From Phytopythium helicoides (Eukaryota > Oomycota > Peronosporomycetes > Pythiales > Pythiaceae), in assembly GCA_024867545.1 (NCBI GenBank), contig JANFNE010000004.1, positions 1 to 64,000 on the forward strand: 64,000 nt of DNA. Reading direction: 5' to 3'. A program made the translations under genes and the position numbers. The notes below the pieces were generated by a model. That model searched no databases and was not told the origin of the DNA. It was given only the letters and a program-made list of their open reading frames with translations. This document shows positions 21,159 to 33,028 of this stretch, piece after piece (position 1 is the first letter of the stretch; every line of letters begins with the position of its first letter).

Positions 21159-22101
21159 GGCTGGCTGGCTGGCTGGCTAGCCCGCGAACTCGTTGGCTAG
21201 CGCCCGCCCTGCAGGGAGAGCGAAAAAAAAAAAATACTAAGCATTACCACCGCCACCACTACCATCACCAGCAGCAGTAGCCATCGCAGCAGCGGCCGCC
21301 GTAGCAGCAGTGGTACACACCTGCGTCCGAGCGAGCGAATTCGGTAATGGACATTGGGCGGTGGCGGCGCTGCGGGCTGCTAGTGCAAGTACAAGTGCAA
21401 GTGCAAGTGCAAGTGGGAGACGACGCACCACTTCTCTCAACGTGGCCGTTGTGCTCGTTGAAGTTGAAGGGTTGGAATTTGGATCGAGGGGCGTAGCGAG
21501 AAGCTCGACAACGGGCAGAAGGAGAAGGAAAACTTTTAGAGGAGTGAGCTGAAGGCAAGCAAGTAAATGACCTAGGAGCATGACAGCAGCAGCAGCAGCA
21601 GCAGCAACACGTCATCGTCGCCACCACCGTCGTCGTTGATTGTTTGTCATAGTGGCGGCCTCTCGCAACGACACTCCATCCCTCCTCCCCCGCTCGAAAA
21701 CGGACACCAATGACGACGGGTGGGTGGGTGGGTGGGCGGGTGCCGGACCGGTTATTTTTCAACCGCGGCTATGAATAGCTGGCCAATCCGCAACCACCAA
21801 GAAGCACCCCTGTCCCGCGCTCCGATACAAACGTGCAGAGAGAGCTCACACGTCACAGACGTGGGTGCGCGCGATTGGCCGAAAAAACGAGTAGCCAATG
21901 AAAACGCCGTCATTTATATGGGTACACTCTCGACTCAGCCGCGCCAAGGCGCGGGATCAGAGCGGGGCCCCTACAAAAAGCAAGTGAGCGCTTCGTGCTG
22001 GCCAATGAGAGTGCGTGAATAGATTACTTTCCACAACCCTGATCACCTGGCAAGAATTAATCCCTTTTGGGCTGGGATTTCCTCGGCCTCTATCGAGACC
22101 T
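21159..22101 (-). promoter_or_regulatory. 5' terminal region of unit A (promoter, G-quadruplex motif)
   Basis: This lies upstream of the Rep-helicase and inside the element's 5' end. It contains a run of five to six GGG tracts (21718-21740) on the plus strand, a classic G-quadruplex pattern. There are several CCAAT/ATTGG boxes (near 21783, 21872, 21894 and 22001) and a minus-strand TATAAAT (about 21910). CAG, CAAGTG and GGCT microsatellites also occur. The long low-complexity frames here are repeat artefacts. The region is essentially identical in the three units. Confidence 0.55.
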
Positions 22102-22154
22102 CCTACTCCCAGAAACTAGATGCTGCGCGTGACGCAGCTTGGGCTGGGAGTAGG
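22102..22154 (-). mobile_element. A/B junction: 5' end of A abuts 3' end of B
   Basis: Plus strand: CCTACTCCCAGA (5' terminal arm of A, 22102-22113), AA, CTAG (22116-22119), hairpin (22122-22138), CTGGGAGTAGG (22144-22154). No host DNA other than the AA separates the two elements. Confidence 0.92.
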
Positions 22155-22383
22155 CTCTTCGTGGGCTCTTTGGTGGGTCGCAGCGGCAAATTGGGATCGA
22201 GTGTGTCGCTATATTCACTTTAGTGACATGTGTACATTCCAGCAACACTCTCGTTCTGCCGAAGTTTGCACCTGACAATGCAAGTTGCACTTTGACATTC
22301 GCGTATCCACAGGTAAGCGGTCTCAGTGTGTGGTGGTGGTGGATGGCGCGGAGTCTAATGCCAAAGGTGACGAGCAGCTCATG

Positions 22384-22869
22384 ATGGAGAAAGCAACCCC
22401 CACACACACATGCTGCGCTGACCGTTCGAAGCAGGAGCGCGAGTTTCGCTTGCGCTCAGAGGCGCAGCGCCGGCGTCGACTTCGAGAACGCGAGCTACGC
22501 GAACGGGAGCTGTGCGAGCGCGAGCATCGCGAGCTCGAGAGCTCGTACACGAGCTCGGAAGAGACTGCAGGGTCGGCGCTCGGCGCGTCGTCGGTCCTCG
22601 CAACCCGGTCGTGTGTCGAGGCCGCGCAGATGGAAGCGCTGCGGACGTGTTTCCACATGTGCCGCACGCTTTTCCATTGGGCCGTCGCGGAGGTCGAGCA
22701 GCTCCTCGCTGTAGCCGAGCAAGAAGCACTACACAACGGGGGGTCCGTCGAGGCGGCGACCGAGTTGCGCCTGCAGAGCAGCATCTCGCGGTTCGTCGAG
22801 GTTCTGAACCAGAGCCAGACACTGGTTGCTACCGTGCATGGTCCGAAAAGCGTGGATGGCGCGACGTAA
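22384..22869 (+). CDS. Helentron ORF1, unit B
   Basis: 161 aa from the second of two tandem ATGs (22381, 22384). The protein is identical to unit A ORF1: an Arg/Glu-rich coiled coil followed by a helical C-terminal half. Function unknown. It is next to the 3' terminus of the element and convergent with ORF2. Confidence 0.6.
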   Translation: MEKATPTHTCCADRSKQEREFRLRSEAQRRRRLRERELRERELCEREHRELESSYTSSEETAGSALGASSVLATRSCVEAAQMEALRTCFHMCRTLFHWAVAEVEQLLAVAEQEALHNGGSVEAATELRLQSSISRFVEVLNQSQTLVATVHGPKSVDGAT

Positions 22870-23047
22870 GCGAGCTGTAAGGGAGAATCCAATTGAATGC
22901 AAGATCATGATCGTTCTGTTACTCATTAGCTGACACGCAAATACATGCACTTGAGCTCGCTGGATGCTTGACCTTAATCTTGATCTTGGCTTGACTATTA
23001 GTAGATGCTCGGCTCCGCCCGAAAGACAGGTAGGCGCGCGAGCGCCC

Positions 23048-23845
23048 CTACTTCGAGTCCGCTTCATCGTCGCCGCTGTAGCCGTCGAATAGCTCTGTCT
23101 CGGTAGAGCTCGAGCTCTTGACGCTGCGATTAAAAATCGCAGAGCTGATTGACTCGGTGTCGCTGCAAGGGAGCTCCGGCACCGAGATACTGCTGATGCT
23201 CGGAGATCGCGGCCGCACCATGGCAAGTGCGGCAGCCGTGAGCTGACCCGACTCTTCACGCGTTGGAGTCGATGGAGGCGTTGGTGCGACGCGGGTGCTG
23301 GTACTTGAGCGTGCCCAAGCCCTCGCCCGTGCAGTTGTCCGAGAGGCTGGCGATATCGACGTTCGTGCGGCAGCCGGACGCGGCGGCGAGACGCTGGAAT
23401 CGCGGGCGGCGAGCTCATGCTCTGCCACGCGAGCAGCGAGATCTTGCAGGCGGATGATTCCCTCGAGCAGCACGCAAGCGACGAACTCGTGGTCCGCATT
23501 GGAGCCGCCGTCCTCACTCCTGTCCGAGTCGGTGTCGTCGAACTGGAGTTCCGCGACTCGGCGCGCAGCAAACATCACGTCGCTCGCGACGGAGCTGCGT
23601 GGTGGTCGCTCTCCGTTGGCAGCAAGCTGCTGCTCCTCCTCTCTTTCCTGCTTGTCCTCCTCCAGCAGCACCGCTCCAAAGGCAAAAACCTCGTTGACCA
23701 GGTGGTCAAACTGGCGTCGAACAGCTTCGACACGTGCTGCCGTCCATGCCGTGCGCGCTGTGTAGGGTGACACGCGCTGCAGTCTCGCCGATCGGCGGCC
23801 CTCCGGGCGGAACCATCCCTTGGCGTGCTGGCGAGTCCTCGCCAT
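23048..23845 (-). CDS. Helentron ORF2, unit B
   Basis: 265 aa from the ATG at 23845, ending DDEADSK. It is the same protein as in unit A apart from the C-terminus, where units B and C share a stop that unit A has lost. This shorter form is probably the ancestral one. Basic N-terminus, helical middle, Ser/Pro-rich acidic tail. Function unknown. Confidence 0.6.
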   Translation of the reverse strand: MARTRQHAKGWFRPEGRRSARLQRVSPYTARTAWTAARVEAVRRQFDHLVNEVFAFGAVLLEEDKQEREEEQQLAANGERPPRSSVASDVMFAARRVAELQFDDTDSDRSEDGGSNADHEFVACVLLEGIIRLQDLAARVAEHELAARDSSVSPPRPAAARTSISPASRTTARARAWARSSTSTRVAPTPPSTPTREESGQLTAAALAMVRPRSPSISSISVPELPCSDTESISSAIFNRSVKSSSSTETELFDGYSGDDEADSK

Positions 23846-24780
23846 CGAAACCTGACAATCAACGAACACCACCCCGCACAGCACCGTCATGTTCACCATC
23901 GCCTTGTGCTCCCACGAGGCCACTCACCCGCTGCTGTTGCTTGAGTCCGGCTGTGCAAGTTCGTTAATGAGCTAGCCTTCCTCGCGAGCCCGAGAAGAGC
24001 TGTCGGCCCGCGCCCGACCGCCTGCCTGCTCAACCGTGGCTAAACTTCAACGCCCGAGTGCAGCCGTTTGCCTTTACGTAGTTTAAGATATCGATACAAG
24101 CTGTCAGTGACCGGCGGACGTTGAATGACACGGGACGCCGCGGCGAGCCAAGCACGTACCGACAAGATGATTTTTGACTGGCCCATAGTATGCTCACTTG
24201 CAAGCCGCTGTTTCGGATCAACCCGGAGGGCGAGAAAAGACGAGATTCAAAGCGCAAGTTTCCTCCACGCCTCAGCAATGGCTGTTGAATGCGCTCGAGT
24301 ATAGTGAATCGAAGATGTTGACACAACTTGTTCGCGGCGGGTGGGCGTTGAAAAGATGTTGGGACCGCGCGAGGCGCCACGAATGCAGCGACATGTAGCT
24401 GGCGGTATGAAGGTAATAGCAATGCAATCACGAGGGGCCTATAGGAGTGGAAGCGCCCGAGCGAGCCGCTCGGGCACTTCAATGTCATGTTGAAGTTGAC
24501 AATGCTTGATGATTGACTAGCAATACAGAACCTTGGTCTAATCGAACAGCGAAAAAGACGGGCCATAATGAGTCGAAGCGAACAGCGAGTGTGACGGCTG
24601 GCCCCGTTAGCTTGTTCAAACAACTTGTCAAAAGTATGCTCTCACGCGGCAGTTGGCGCTGGCGAGCACTAGCGCCGTGGGAGTCAAAAGCGCTGCTCCC
24701 TCGGCCCACACAACAAGACCCACTCTACAACCGGCAGCGACCACACTCGACTGCGTTGTGGTTAAGCCTCTGGTTCAGCA
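23846..24780. promoter_or_regulatory. Divergent intergenic region ORF2/RPA, unit B
   Basis: Nearly identical to 9169-10103 in unit A. It should hold the promoters of the two divergent genes; no specific site can be assigned. No gene is supported. Confidence 0.5.
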
Positions 24781-25980
24781 ATGTCACAGCTGTCGCGCGA
24801 GGTCGCGATCCGCGACCTGACACCACGGATGGCTGTCGCCTGGACGCTCAAGGCGAGAGTTGTGAGCCGGACGCCGACGCGAGCAATGCGAGACTCGACC
24901 CAGTCCTCGTTCAGCGTGACCCTGGTCGATAGGAATGGCGACGAGATCCGCGCTGTCGTTTACAACGGGGCTGTGGACATTTTCGGCAGCGTTCTGGCGG
25001 CGGGCAAGGTGTACGGGTTCGCGAATTGCTCGCTGCGGACGGCCAAGCGCACCGTGTCTACGTCAGTGCACCGCTACGAGATCGCCATCAACAACGACGC
25101 CGACATCTCGGAGGCCGACGACGACGCACGCATTCCGCAAACCAGCTACCACTTTGCACGCCTTTCCGACATTGCCAAGGCCCCTGCCGGCAGCTTTGTC
25201 GATGTCATCGGTGTAGTTTCGGGCGTCGGCGCAATCGAAGAGATCACTGGCCGCGATGGCAACACCTACTCGAAGCGCAACATGACCCTCGCGAGCGAAG
25301 AGAACCTGCACATTGAGTGTACGCTGTGGGGTGAGCTCGCGAAGCGGCAGATGTCGACCCGCCTGAGTCGTGTTGTCGCACTCACGAATTGCCGCGTCAC
25401 GACATTCAGCGGGCGTTCGCTAACGTCCACCGTGACAACGACGATCGACGAGGAGCCATTCGACCCCGCCGCCGACAAGCTGTACGAGTGGATGGCCACC
25501 CGAACGGCCCTGAAGACGCTCCATGTGAGCCTCTTTGCGTGTCGACTCACCGAGCTCGGAAGTCTACATGGCCTTGCCGACGGAGCACTCGTCGACGTTC
25601 TCGGCGTAGTTGAGCACGCGGGCAACCTCGTCTCGATGACGACCAGAGAAGGGAAGCCGTGCGCGAAGCGTGTGCTGCAGCTTGTGGATGACAAGGGCGG
25701 CATGACTCCTTGCACGGTGTGGAACCAGCATGCCCAGGCGGATTGTGCAAGCTGGATCGGGCACTCGCTCGTGATCAAAGGCGGGCGAGTGAAAGACGGC
25801 AACGGCCGGTCTGTCCACTGCATTCCGACGGCGTACTTGGTGCTGGATCCACCAATGGACGAAGCAGCTCGCATCGAGTCGTGGTATCGCAAACGCGAGG
25901 ATGAGCTCGACGGATCGGAGCCTGCTTTTGGCAGCGGCGCCACAGACGACGAGGAGTCAAAAGTCGGAGACAGCGCGTGA
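24781..25980 (+). CDS. RPA1-like ssDNA-binding protein, unit B
   Basis: 399 aa, with the same amino-acid sequence as the unit A copy. Three OB folds are arranged as DBD-A, DBD-B and a second DBD-B-like fold. The complete identity of two copies 14.7 kb apart points to recent amplification or gene conversion. It is convergent with the Rep-helicase. The 278-bp spacer holds a longer TG/T microsatellite than unit A. Confidence 0.88.
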   Translation: MSQLSREVAIRDLTPRMAVAWTLKARVVSRTPTRAMRDSTQSSFSVTLVDRNGDEIRAVVYNGAVDIFGSVLAAGKVYGFANCSLRTAKRTVSTSVHRYEIAINNDADISEADDDARIPQTSYHFARLSDIAKAPAGSFVDVIGVVSGVGAIEEITGRDGNTYSKRNMTLASEENLHIECTLWGELAKRQMSTRLSRVVALTNCRVTTFSGRSLTSTVTTTIDEEPFDPAADKLYEWMATRTALKTLHVSLFACRLTELGSLHGLADGALVDVLGVVEHAGNLVSMTTREGKPCAKRVLQLVDDKGGMTPCTVWNQHAQADCASWIGHSLVIKGGRVKDGNGRSVHCIPTAYLVLDPPMDEAARIESWYRKREDELDGSEPAFGSGATDDEESKVGDSA

Positions 25981-26258
25981 GCTCGCCGAGTAGCAGGGGC
26001 TGGCGGCAGTGCTGGGCGAGTGCAACGACAGGTGCCGATGCATATGTGGCTCGCACCAAGCGATGCCGTTGAAATGAAGCTTTGCGTTGTGTGTGCGTGC
26101 GTGTGTGTGTGTGTGTGTGTTTTTTTTTTTTTCATTCCGAGCTTCCGTCAGCTTTATTCCACACGAGACCAGAGACAGCGAGCGAATTGGTGAGATGGCA
26201 TCAATGGTAGCATTTGCGGCGACGAGCGGGTTTATTCGAGCACCCGAGCGCGCCGTAA

Positions 26259-29200
26259 TCATTGTGCAGCACCTTGGCCTGTGCCTGATCGCGATGGCTG
26301 CCAGTACGCGTTCGCGTTGATGTTCATTAGCCACTTGATCGTGTTGATGTTTGGCCGCAGCGACTTCAGCCGCTCGCGGCGAAAATGAACCGACAGCGGT
26401 AGACATCGCAAGTGCTTGACCGATCGCACACGTGACATTGCGACGTACAAGTGCTCAAACCGCCATGTCGGTGCAGACGGAGCGCCTTCGAGAAGAAGAA
26501 GTACCCGGCGCAACGTCAGTCCTTGCGCCTTCCAGACGGTCATCACAGTTGCCATGTCGACAGCGTGCTGCTCATAGCGAACTACAAATTTGGCGCCGTC
26601 GCACTCGTCCTCCAGGGTCACCTTGTACTTGCTTTCTTTGGACTGCACAAGGCCAATTGGAACCACGATTGGCACGGGGTGTGCGTCATTAGTGCTGTTC
26701 TCCGCTTGGTCTGCCAAGTTCACTTCTGCAGGCCAACTTGTGTCGTACCGAGTACAAAAGTCGGCATCCTGCAAAACGACATTGATGAAATCCGGCGGGT
26801 ATGGAATCTCGACGACGGTCTGGTTTCGACGCTTGGCTGCGGTTATCATCCTGCTCACTTCTTCTGCCTTTGCGTCGTCATCCCACGCAAGCGAATGAAA
26901 CACACAGCTCGAGCCATTCCCGACTCCCCACGCCAAGTTTCCGTTCGCGTTATCCAGGATTTGGGCTGGCGCTCCTGGGACAAAGTACGCAAACAGATTG
27001 GGTCGCTGTGCCTCGTCATACAGCAGCGCGTCCACGGCAGGGTTAATATCATCTTTTACCCTCTTCTTCCACCTCACTGCAATCAACCCTCTGCGCCTAG
27101 CAAACCATTCGGCCGCGCACGCAGTTAGCACGGCTTTGTCGATATTACTAGTCACCAAAATGCGCATGTCATCTAGCCACAGTGGATCATTCTCCAAATC
27201 GTCCACGGAGATCTGCTTGGTAATACTCTCGAGAACGCATTCACTGATCGGCTGGTAGTTACGCAGACTCCCTTTCTGCCAGCGAGTCCCACATGGGCTC
27301 GCCGACGGTAATGTCCGGCACGCTTCCAAATTCCGCTGTTGCTGCGGACACTCGAACGCGCGTAGCTGCTCACTCAGGGTAAACACTCGGAAGCGCCGAA
27401 ACAGATCCCGCGCTTTGACAATCTTTTCTCCTTTACTTTCACTGATGTTGTCTGCGTACATTGCCTTGCACAACGAGGTGCCGCTCACAACTTCTAGTTG
27501 CAAAAAGTCACCAACCTGTAGACCCTCGTGTGCATTTTGTTTTTGTTTTTGTTTTTGTTTTTTTTTTGTTTGTCGAATTGCTCCATCAGACACATTGGCA
27601 TTCCAGCAAAAGCAACAGCAGCACTTACAAAGAGAATTGACTTGCCGCCAAATGGTAGACTCGAGTTGTAGATCGCGCGCAGCCGCTCGTCCATGAGCAC
27701 TACAAGCTCAGCGCCGAGCATTGACACTTCGTCACACACAATCAAACCTACTTGTGCGTGAAATATCTGTCGCATGCTGGCTATTGCAGCGAGCGACATC
27801 TCACGCTTCACGCCGCCGTACACTCGAAATGCAGAGTGGAAGGTCAGTCCGTGTTGCAGTTGGCTCGCTCCGGCCCCCGTCGGGCACAAGTTCACGACGC
27901 TCAAGCCGCGGGCGCTCATCTCCGCCTCAATTCGCCGAAGCACGAACGTTTTTCCCGTCCCGCCGCCTCCATGCATCATTGTGAGCGTCTGGGCCGATGG
28001 CCCGGCTTCATCAAGCCTCCCGATCACGTACTCCATCACAGCATACTGCTCCTGGGTGACGCATGTCGGAGAAATGTACCGATCCACACCTCGTGAGTCG
28101 GCGGCCGGGCCGCTCGCGCCTACCGGGTTGCTTGTTGTCTCTGGCGAGGCGTCCGGTGCTGGCACGCTTTCCGCGGCGGTCAATGCGCGAAGCGACTTTG
28201 CCACCTGCGAAAAGCTACACTCGCGAAGCGAGGCATGGCCAGAAGCTGCAGAAAAGTGCTCAGCGAGGCGCTCTTGGCTGTAGACGTATCGCCGAGTCCC
28301 GCTGTTGCATTCCTCGCTGCTGCTTGCCGACTCGGTTTCCCGAGAGCCACCTACTCTAGTAACGATTGACCAAAACAGCTCGCGCAACGCCTCGTTTGAC
28401 GCCGACAGCTTGCGGTTAGTACCGGATACAGTCCGGAGCAATTGCATTAGCTCCGAGCTGCCCACAGCAAGTCGCCCGGCTGCTTCCATGTCGACATCGC
28501 TTTCCTCGGGGCCATCCTCTTGGCCGTCCGTGCCTCGCACGCCATCGCTTTGAGGGCCCCGTAGCTCCTTCCAAAAGTCCGCGTTCCGGTTTCGCCACGC
28601 GAGATCGACGCGCTCGTTCTCGGAGCTGCGATAACCGGTCTTGAGGATGTTGCGCACCGTCTAGCATCTCTGCTTCCAAACCAATGGCGCGCTGCTGTGG
28701 TCAAACTGCTTCATAAACGTCGCTAGCCCGTTTCCGCTCATCTCAAACGGTGGCAGTCCTGACGCAGCAGACCATGGGGTGAACGTGGCCAGCAAATAGG
28801 TCGAGAGCGCCTGCATCTTGCTTTCATTTTTCAGGGCCGTGCGGTACGTGGGCGGCGGCGAGCCGCCCAACACTGGCGTGCGGAATTTGGCGAGCACAAA
28901 GCCCTGGAAATCGCGGAAGAGCGGGTGCCCAACGCCCAAGTCGAATCCTCGTCGCTTCGGCCGCCCGGCGCGCGGCGCAGCCGTTGCGTCGCTCTCCTCC
29001 GCTCGCGGGCGAATGTCGACGATGCACTCGAACTCTACTGGGGAGAACGCCACAAAGTTCGGTCCGCGGTGCGCGTACGACGCGGCCTGGCTAACAAACA
29101 CCACTTTCCCGTTTGCCTTGTACATCCGTGCGCTCCCTCGATCGCATCCACTTCCAGCTTGCTCGCTCGCAGCAGCTAAAAGCACACACTCATCGAGCAC

Positions 29201-32200
29201 CTCGTCCACGTCGGCTTCAGGCGCAGGTCCCGCAGCAACGTCACGCGGGTCGAGCCGCTCGACGGCGGCCGCGCCTGCCCAGTCGGCATCGCTTCCTTCT
29301 CCGTCGGCGTCCTCGCTCGCATGCGATGCGAGCGGCTCCGCGCCGCTGTCCTTTTGCGAAACATACCGAACAAGCTCCTGAGGAAAGACATACCAAAAAG
29401 TGTCGGACGAGAGGAACGAGCGGTGGCCGAGCAATGCGTACACCATCAGCTGGAGCGACCACTCGTGGCCGCCAGCAAACCCATTGACCGTTTTAGTCGC
29501 AAGGCATTTGCCCTGGCGCACGTGCGTGTCCGAGTCTTGGGCTTGACTACCGAACCGGTTTAGCTGGGTCAACGCACTCAGCATGACGCCCGCGGCGTTT
29601 TTGAGCCCGCCTGCCTCCTTCGTCATGTACTTGTTTTGGTACTCTTCGATCGCGTAGGAGGCGTCCTCACACGCAATGACAGTGGCGTTTGTGTGGCTGC
29701 CCGTGAGCCCGGCAAGCGTCAGATTTGTCTCGACCACCATTTTGTCGCGCTCAGCGCGGTGCAACTCCCACAGCACCGGGCCATGCGTATGTGGCGAAAG
29801 AAGCTCGCCCTCGTCGGCGTTGTAGCCGCCATCGAGCACATCGATCACGGCCTGTGTCACCTCTTCTGCGACGAGCTGTCCGCGGCAGCCACGTGCAAAA
29901 TCGCTGGCGGCGAGCTCGCGCACATGCAGCGGCGACGTTGGTCCCTCGTGCACGCCAGCTGGCCGCGCGAGCCGGCACATGTGCTTCCCTCGCTTGCCCT
30001 TCGTGCACGTCCGCGAGTGCACGTGCAGGTTCGTGGTCAGCAGCGCCTCCTGCGCCACGCGCTCGAACGCGTACAGTCTCTGCCGAACGTCGGGCAGCTC
30101 AATCTCGCAGGCACGGCGCGGCGGCGGCGGCGGCGGCGGCGGTTGGGGTGCTGGCCTCCCTGCTTCGGGCGCGCCGCTCCCAGTCGAGTGCCTCTTCTTC
30201 TTCTTCAAGTCGAGCACCTCAGGCATCAACGACGTACAGCAGACGCTGTCCAGCCACGCCCGCGCGCGACCAAGCAGCGTCGGGTGGCAGACCGCGCGCC
30301 GCAGCATGGACGGCGACCACGACGAGCCATAGGCCTTGACGTGCGCGTGCAGACGGCCGTTTTGCTGCGTCTCCACCACAGCATTGAATGCCGCGATTTT
30401 CGACAGCGCACCCGCCTCTCGCTCGAGGTAGTTCTTCGAGACGCGCGAGACGGAGCTGTTCATGCAGCGGAAGACATCGCGCTGCATCGCGACGAGCCGC
30501 GACTCGAACGCATACGCGGTTAGCGCTGGAAGCTTGCCCGCTACACCGAGGCGCGCGCGCGGACTCTCGCGTATCTCTTGCGGAAGGTCCGCCCATTGGA
30601 ACGCGCGACTAGCGAGCGCCGAGCCGGGGGCGTTCCACTCGCGGCGCCCGCGGATCTGCGCGACGCGGTGCAGGAACAGGTCGTCGTGCTCAGGCGGCGC
30701 GACCGTGAGCCAAAACAGCGCCGGCCCGTACTTGGCGGACATGGCGGCCAGCTTGGGCTGGCTCTGGGACCGTTCGAACACCGAAAAGGATACAGAGCCT
30801 CCGACAATGGACACGAGGCGCAGCAGGCGGGCGTTGAGCCGCTTGGCGGCCGGCGACTCCGAGTGCTCTGTGGCCGACCGCAGCGCCGCCCGAAACGCGT
30901 CGGAGCTTGCCAACTGCCCAAACCGCGCCAGCGCTCTTCCATGAGAGGTGCCCGCTCTGACCGCTGAGTGCACCGCCGCGTGGCGCTGCATCTGGTTGAA
31001 GAGTACCGTCACAAACATGACGTTCTTCTCAAAGCGGCCGTCGTAGTACCGCATCCAGTGCCTCACCAACGCTCTCGGAGCCGAGCCAGACGGCAAGCAG
31101 TTGCCTCCGCGCAAGAACAGCGTCGGGAACGCCCCCGCCAGCAGCACGCCGTTCTCGTCCCATTCGCAGAGCGGCCGCCGCTCCCGCGTAATGGGAACGA
31201 CGGGGTCCTCGTCGCCGCAAGGCTGCAGCGGCGAGCTGCTCTCGTCGTTAGCCTCTCTCGGCGCGGGCCGGGGCGCGTTCACATGCAGAGCACCGGCGAC
31301 CGCGTTGACCAGCTCTATCCCTGCAGCGCTACCCACGTCGACCCAGGCAGGCTTCAAAACCGCGCTGCGCTCGCTGACGACGCACTCCTCTTCACCGTCG
31401 CGTCCGCTGCGGTCGCCGCCGCTGCCGTTATTGCACACGTCGTCGTCGAAGCGGTCGCCCATTCTGGCCTCACCCATGTGGCGGACCGCCTCCGAGTCCT
31501 CCACGACAACGTTGGCGTCGATCTGCCGCTGCAGCGCGGCCAGGTGCTCGCGGCTCTCAGCGCTCAGATCAACCACAATGTCGCTGTCCAAATAGTAGCT
31601 GTGCATCTGCGCCAGCACCCGCAGCCACGGGAAGACGCTATCTACTCGGACCTGGTACACCTTCCGGAAGCGCTGCTTTCGAGCGCGCCACTGGTCGTGC
31701 GAGCCGACAAACGTCACGCGAAAGTTCTCGTCCACGTTGGGAACCGCGCGCGAGCACTGCACAGGGCCATCTGTGGGGAAGCAGATCACATGGCCCGTCG
31801 AGTGCTGCCCGGAAAGGGACAGCTCGAGCCCGAAGCGGCGCACGGGTGCAATGCAGGAGTGCTCGACGTCGCTCAGCGCTGGGAGCTCTCCAGGGCGTCC
31901 GTAGTCGTGCCCGCTTGCGATGCTGTATGCGTACTCGCGCGGGTTCGAGGCGCATTTGCCGCAGAGCACAATGGCGGCCGGGTCCTGGACCAGGTCTGGG
32001 TTCAAGTAGTACAGGTCGCCGCGCTCGGAGCGCCACACCTGCGCATGGGCGGCCAGCACGCCGGGCGCGAGCCGGCCGTAGCGCTCGGCGCGCTCGGCCG
32101 GCGTCACCTTGAACGGCTCGGGCAGGTCCCACGCCGAAACGCTGTGGATGGCGTCTGACGTGCTCTCCAACAGCTCGCAGCAAGACGCGCAGAAGCGAAT

Positions 32201-33028
32201 CTCGGCGTGGCGCGGATCACTCCGAGCGTGTGAGGCCTGGCAACGCGCGATCTCTTCGACGTCGGGCGCACGATCGAGCGCGGACTGTAAGCGCTCCACG
32301 ACGCGCGCGCTCTCCGCGACGCGATTTCCCGACAGCCGCTCGTCGTTGTAGACGCGGGCGTCCGGGTGCGTGGCGCAGCAGTGGTAGTACAGCAGCGCAA
32401 GATGCGGGTGCGTCGTGTACTTTGCGGCGAGCAGTTGCATTGTCGCGTCGTCCATCTCGGTAATTGACGTCGCGTGCTCCTTCAGGAAGCACAAGCGTTC
32501 GTCATCCGTCTGGCACTGACGCGTTACTGGCGGTGGTGAGCTCGTGCGCCGCCTTTTTTGCGCGCGAAGCGGTGGTGGCATCGATGGATCGTCGTCGTCA
32601 AGGTCTAGTTGGCTGCGCCGACTGCGACTGCGACCGCAGGATTTGCCACTCGAGCCGGAGCAAGTGCTATCGACCGGTGGCTCATGTCGGTGCACTGGAA
32701 CAGGCTGCATCGGTATAGATGTGAGTAGCGCACAGTGCGTTGAGAGTTCGGCAAGTGCCGCCTGACAGCAAGTGTTTCGCACGATATCCACATTTCGATT
32801 GCACACGAGTGTTTCCAATCCGATTTTCACAATGCGTTCCACAATTCCCATTACAATTCGTTTCACAGGCAGAAACACCACGCCAGTTCGCACAATGCTC
32901 TCTGCCACGATGCCCGAGAAGCATGGAGGGATTGCTCCGCCGACGGAGCGTGCGTGACCTGCAATACAAACGTCAATCCACGTCGATAAGAGAGGCGAGG
33001 TCCGATCGCCGTCGTCGATGGGTAGCAT
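26259..33028 (-). pseudogene. Rep-PIF1 helicase with one nonsense codon, unit B
   Basis: Exon 1 is 33028-27629 (1,800 codons), intron 27628-27516 (113 bp, GTAAGT...CTACAG), exon 2 is 27515-26259 (418 aa). All Rep and helicase motifs are present, but a TGG Trp codon, conserved in the other copies (KQRCWTVRN), is TAG at 28663-28661. The stop lies after the HUH and tyrosine motifs and before Walker A. A Rep-only product of 1,455 aa could still be made, but no helicase. Apart from this single change the gene is open from end to end. A sequencing error or a recent inactivation are both possible. Confidence 0.9.

Larger units (their letters stand above)
7439..22113 (-). mobile_element. Helentron-type transposon, unit A (chimeric)
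   Basis: First unit of the array, 14,675 bp. It is longer than units B and C because it contains an extra ~2.8 kb of helicase sequence. The sense strand is minus: the 5' end is at 22113 and the 3' end at 7439. Gene order from the left: ORF1 (+), ORF2 (-), RPA-like (+), helicase fragment (-), Rep-helicase (-). The left end carries CTAG, a 6-bp-stem hairpin and the internal arm CTGGGAGTAGG. The right end carries the terminal arm CCTACTCCCAG. This asymmetric terminal inverted repeat plus a 3' hairpin is the described signature of Helentron/Helitron2 elements. The left part groups with unit B and the part from 14971 with unit C, by shared variants. Confidence 0.9.

Noticed and set aside
21237..21762. 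Frames rich in Cys/Thr or Ala/Leu in the 5' end of the element
   Set aside because: They arise from CAG, CAAGTG and similar microsatellites and have no plausible start or domain.
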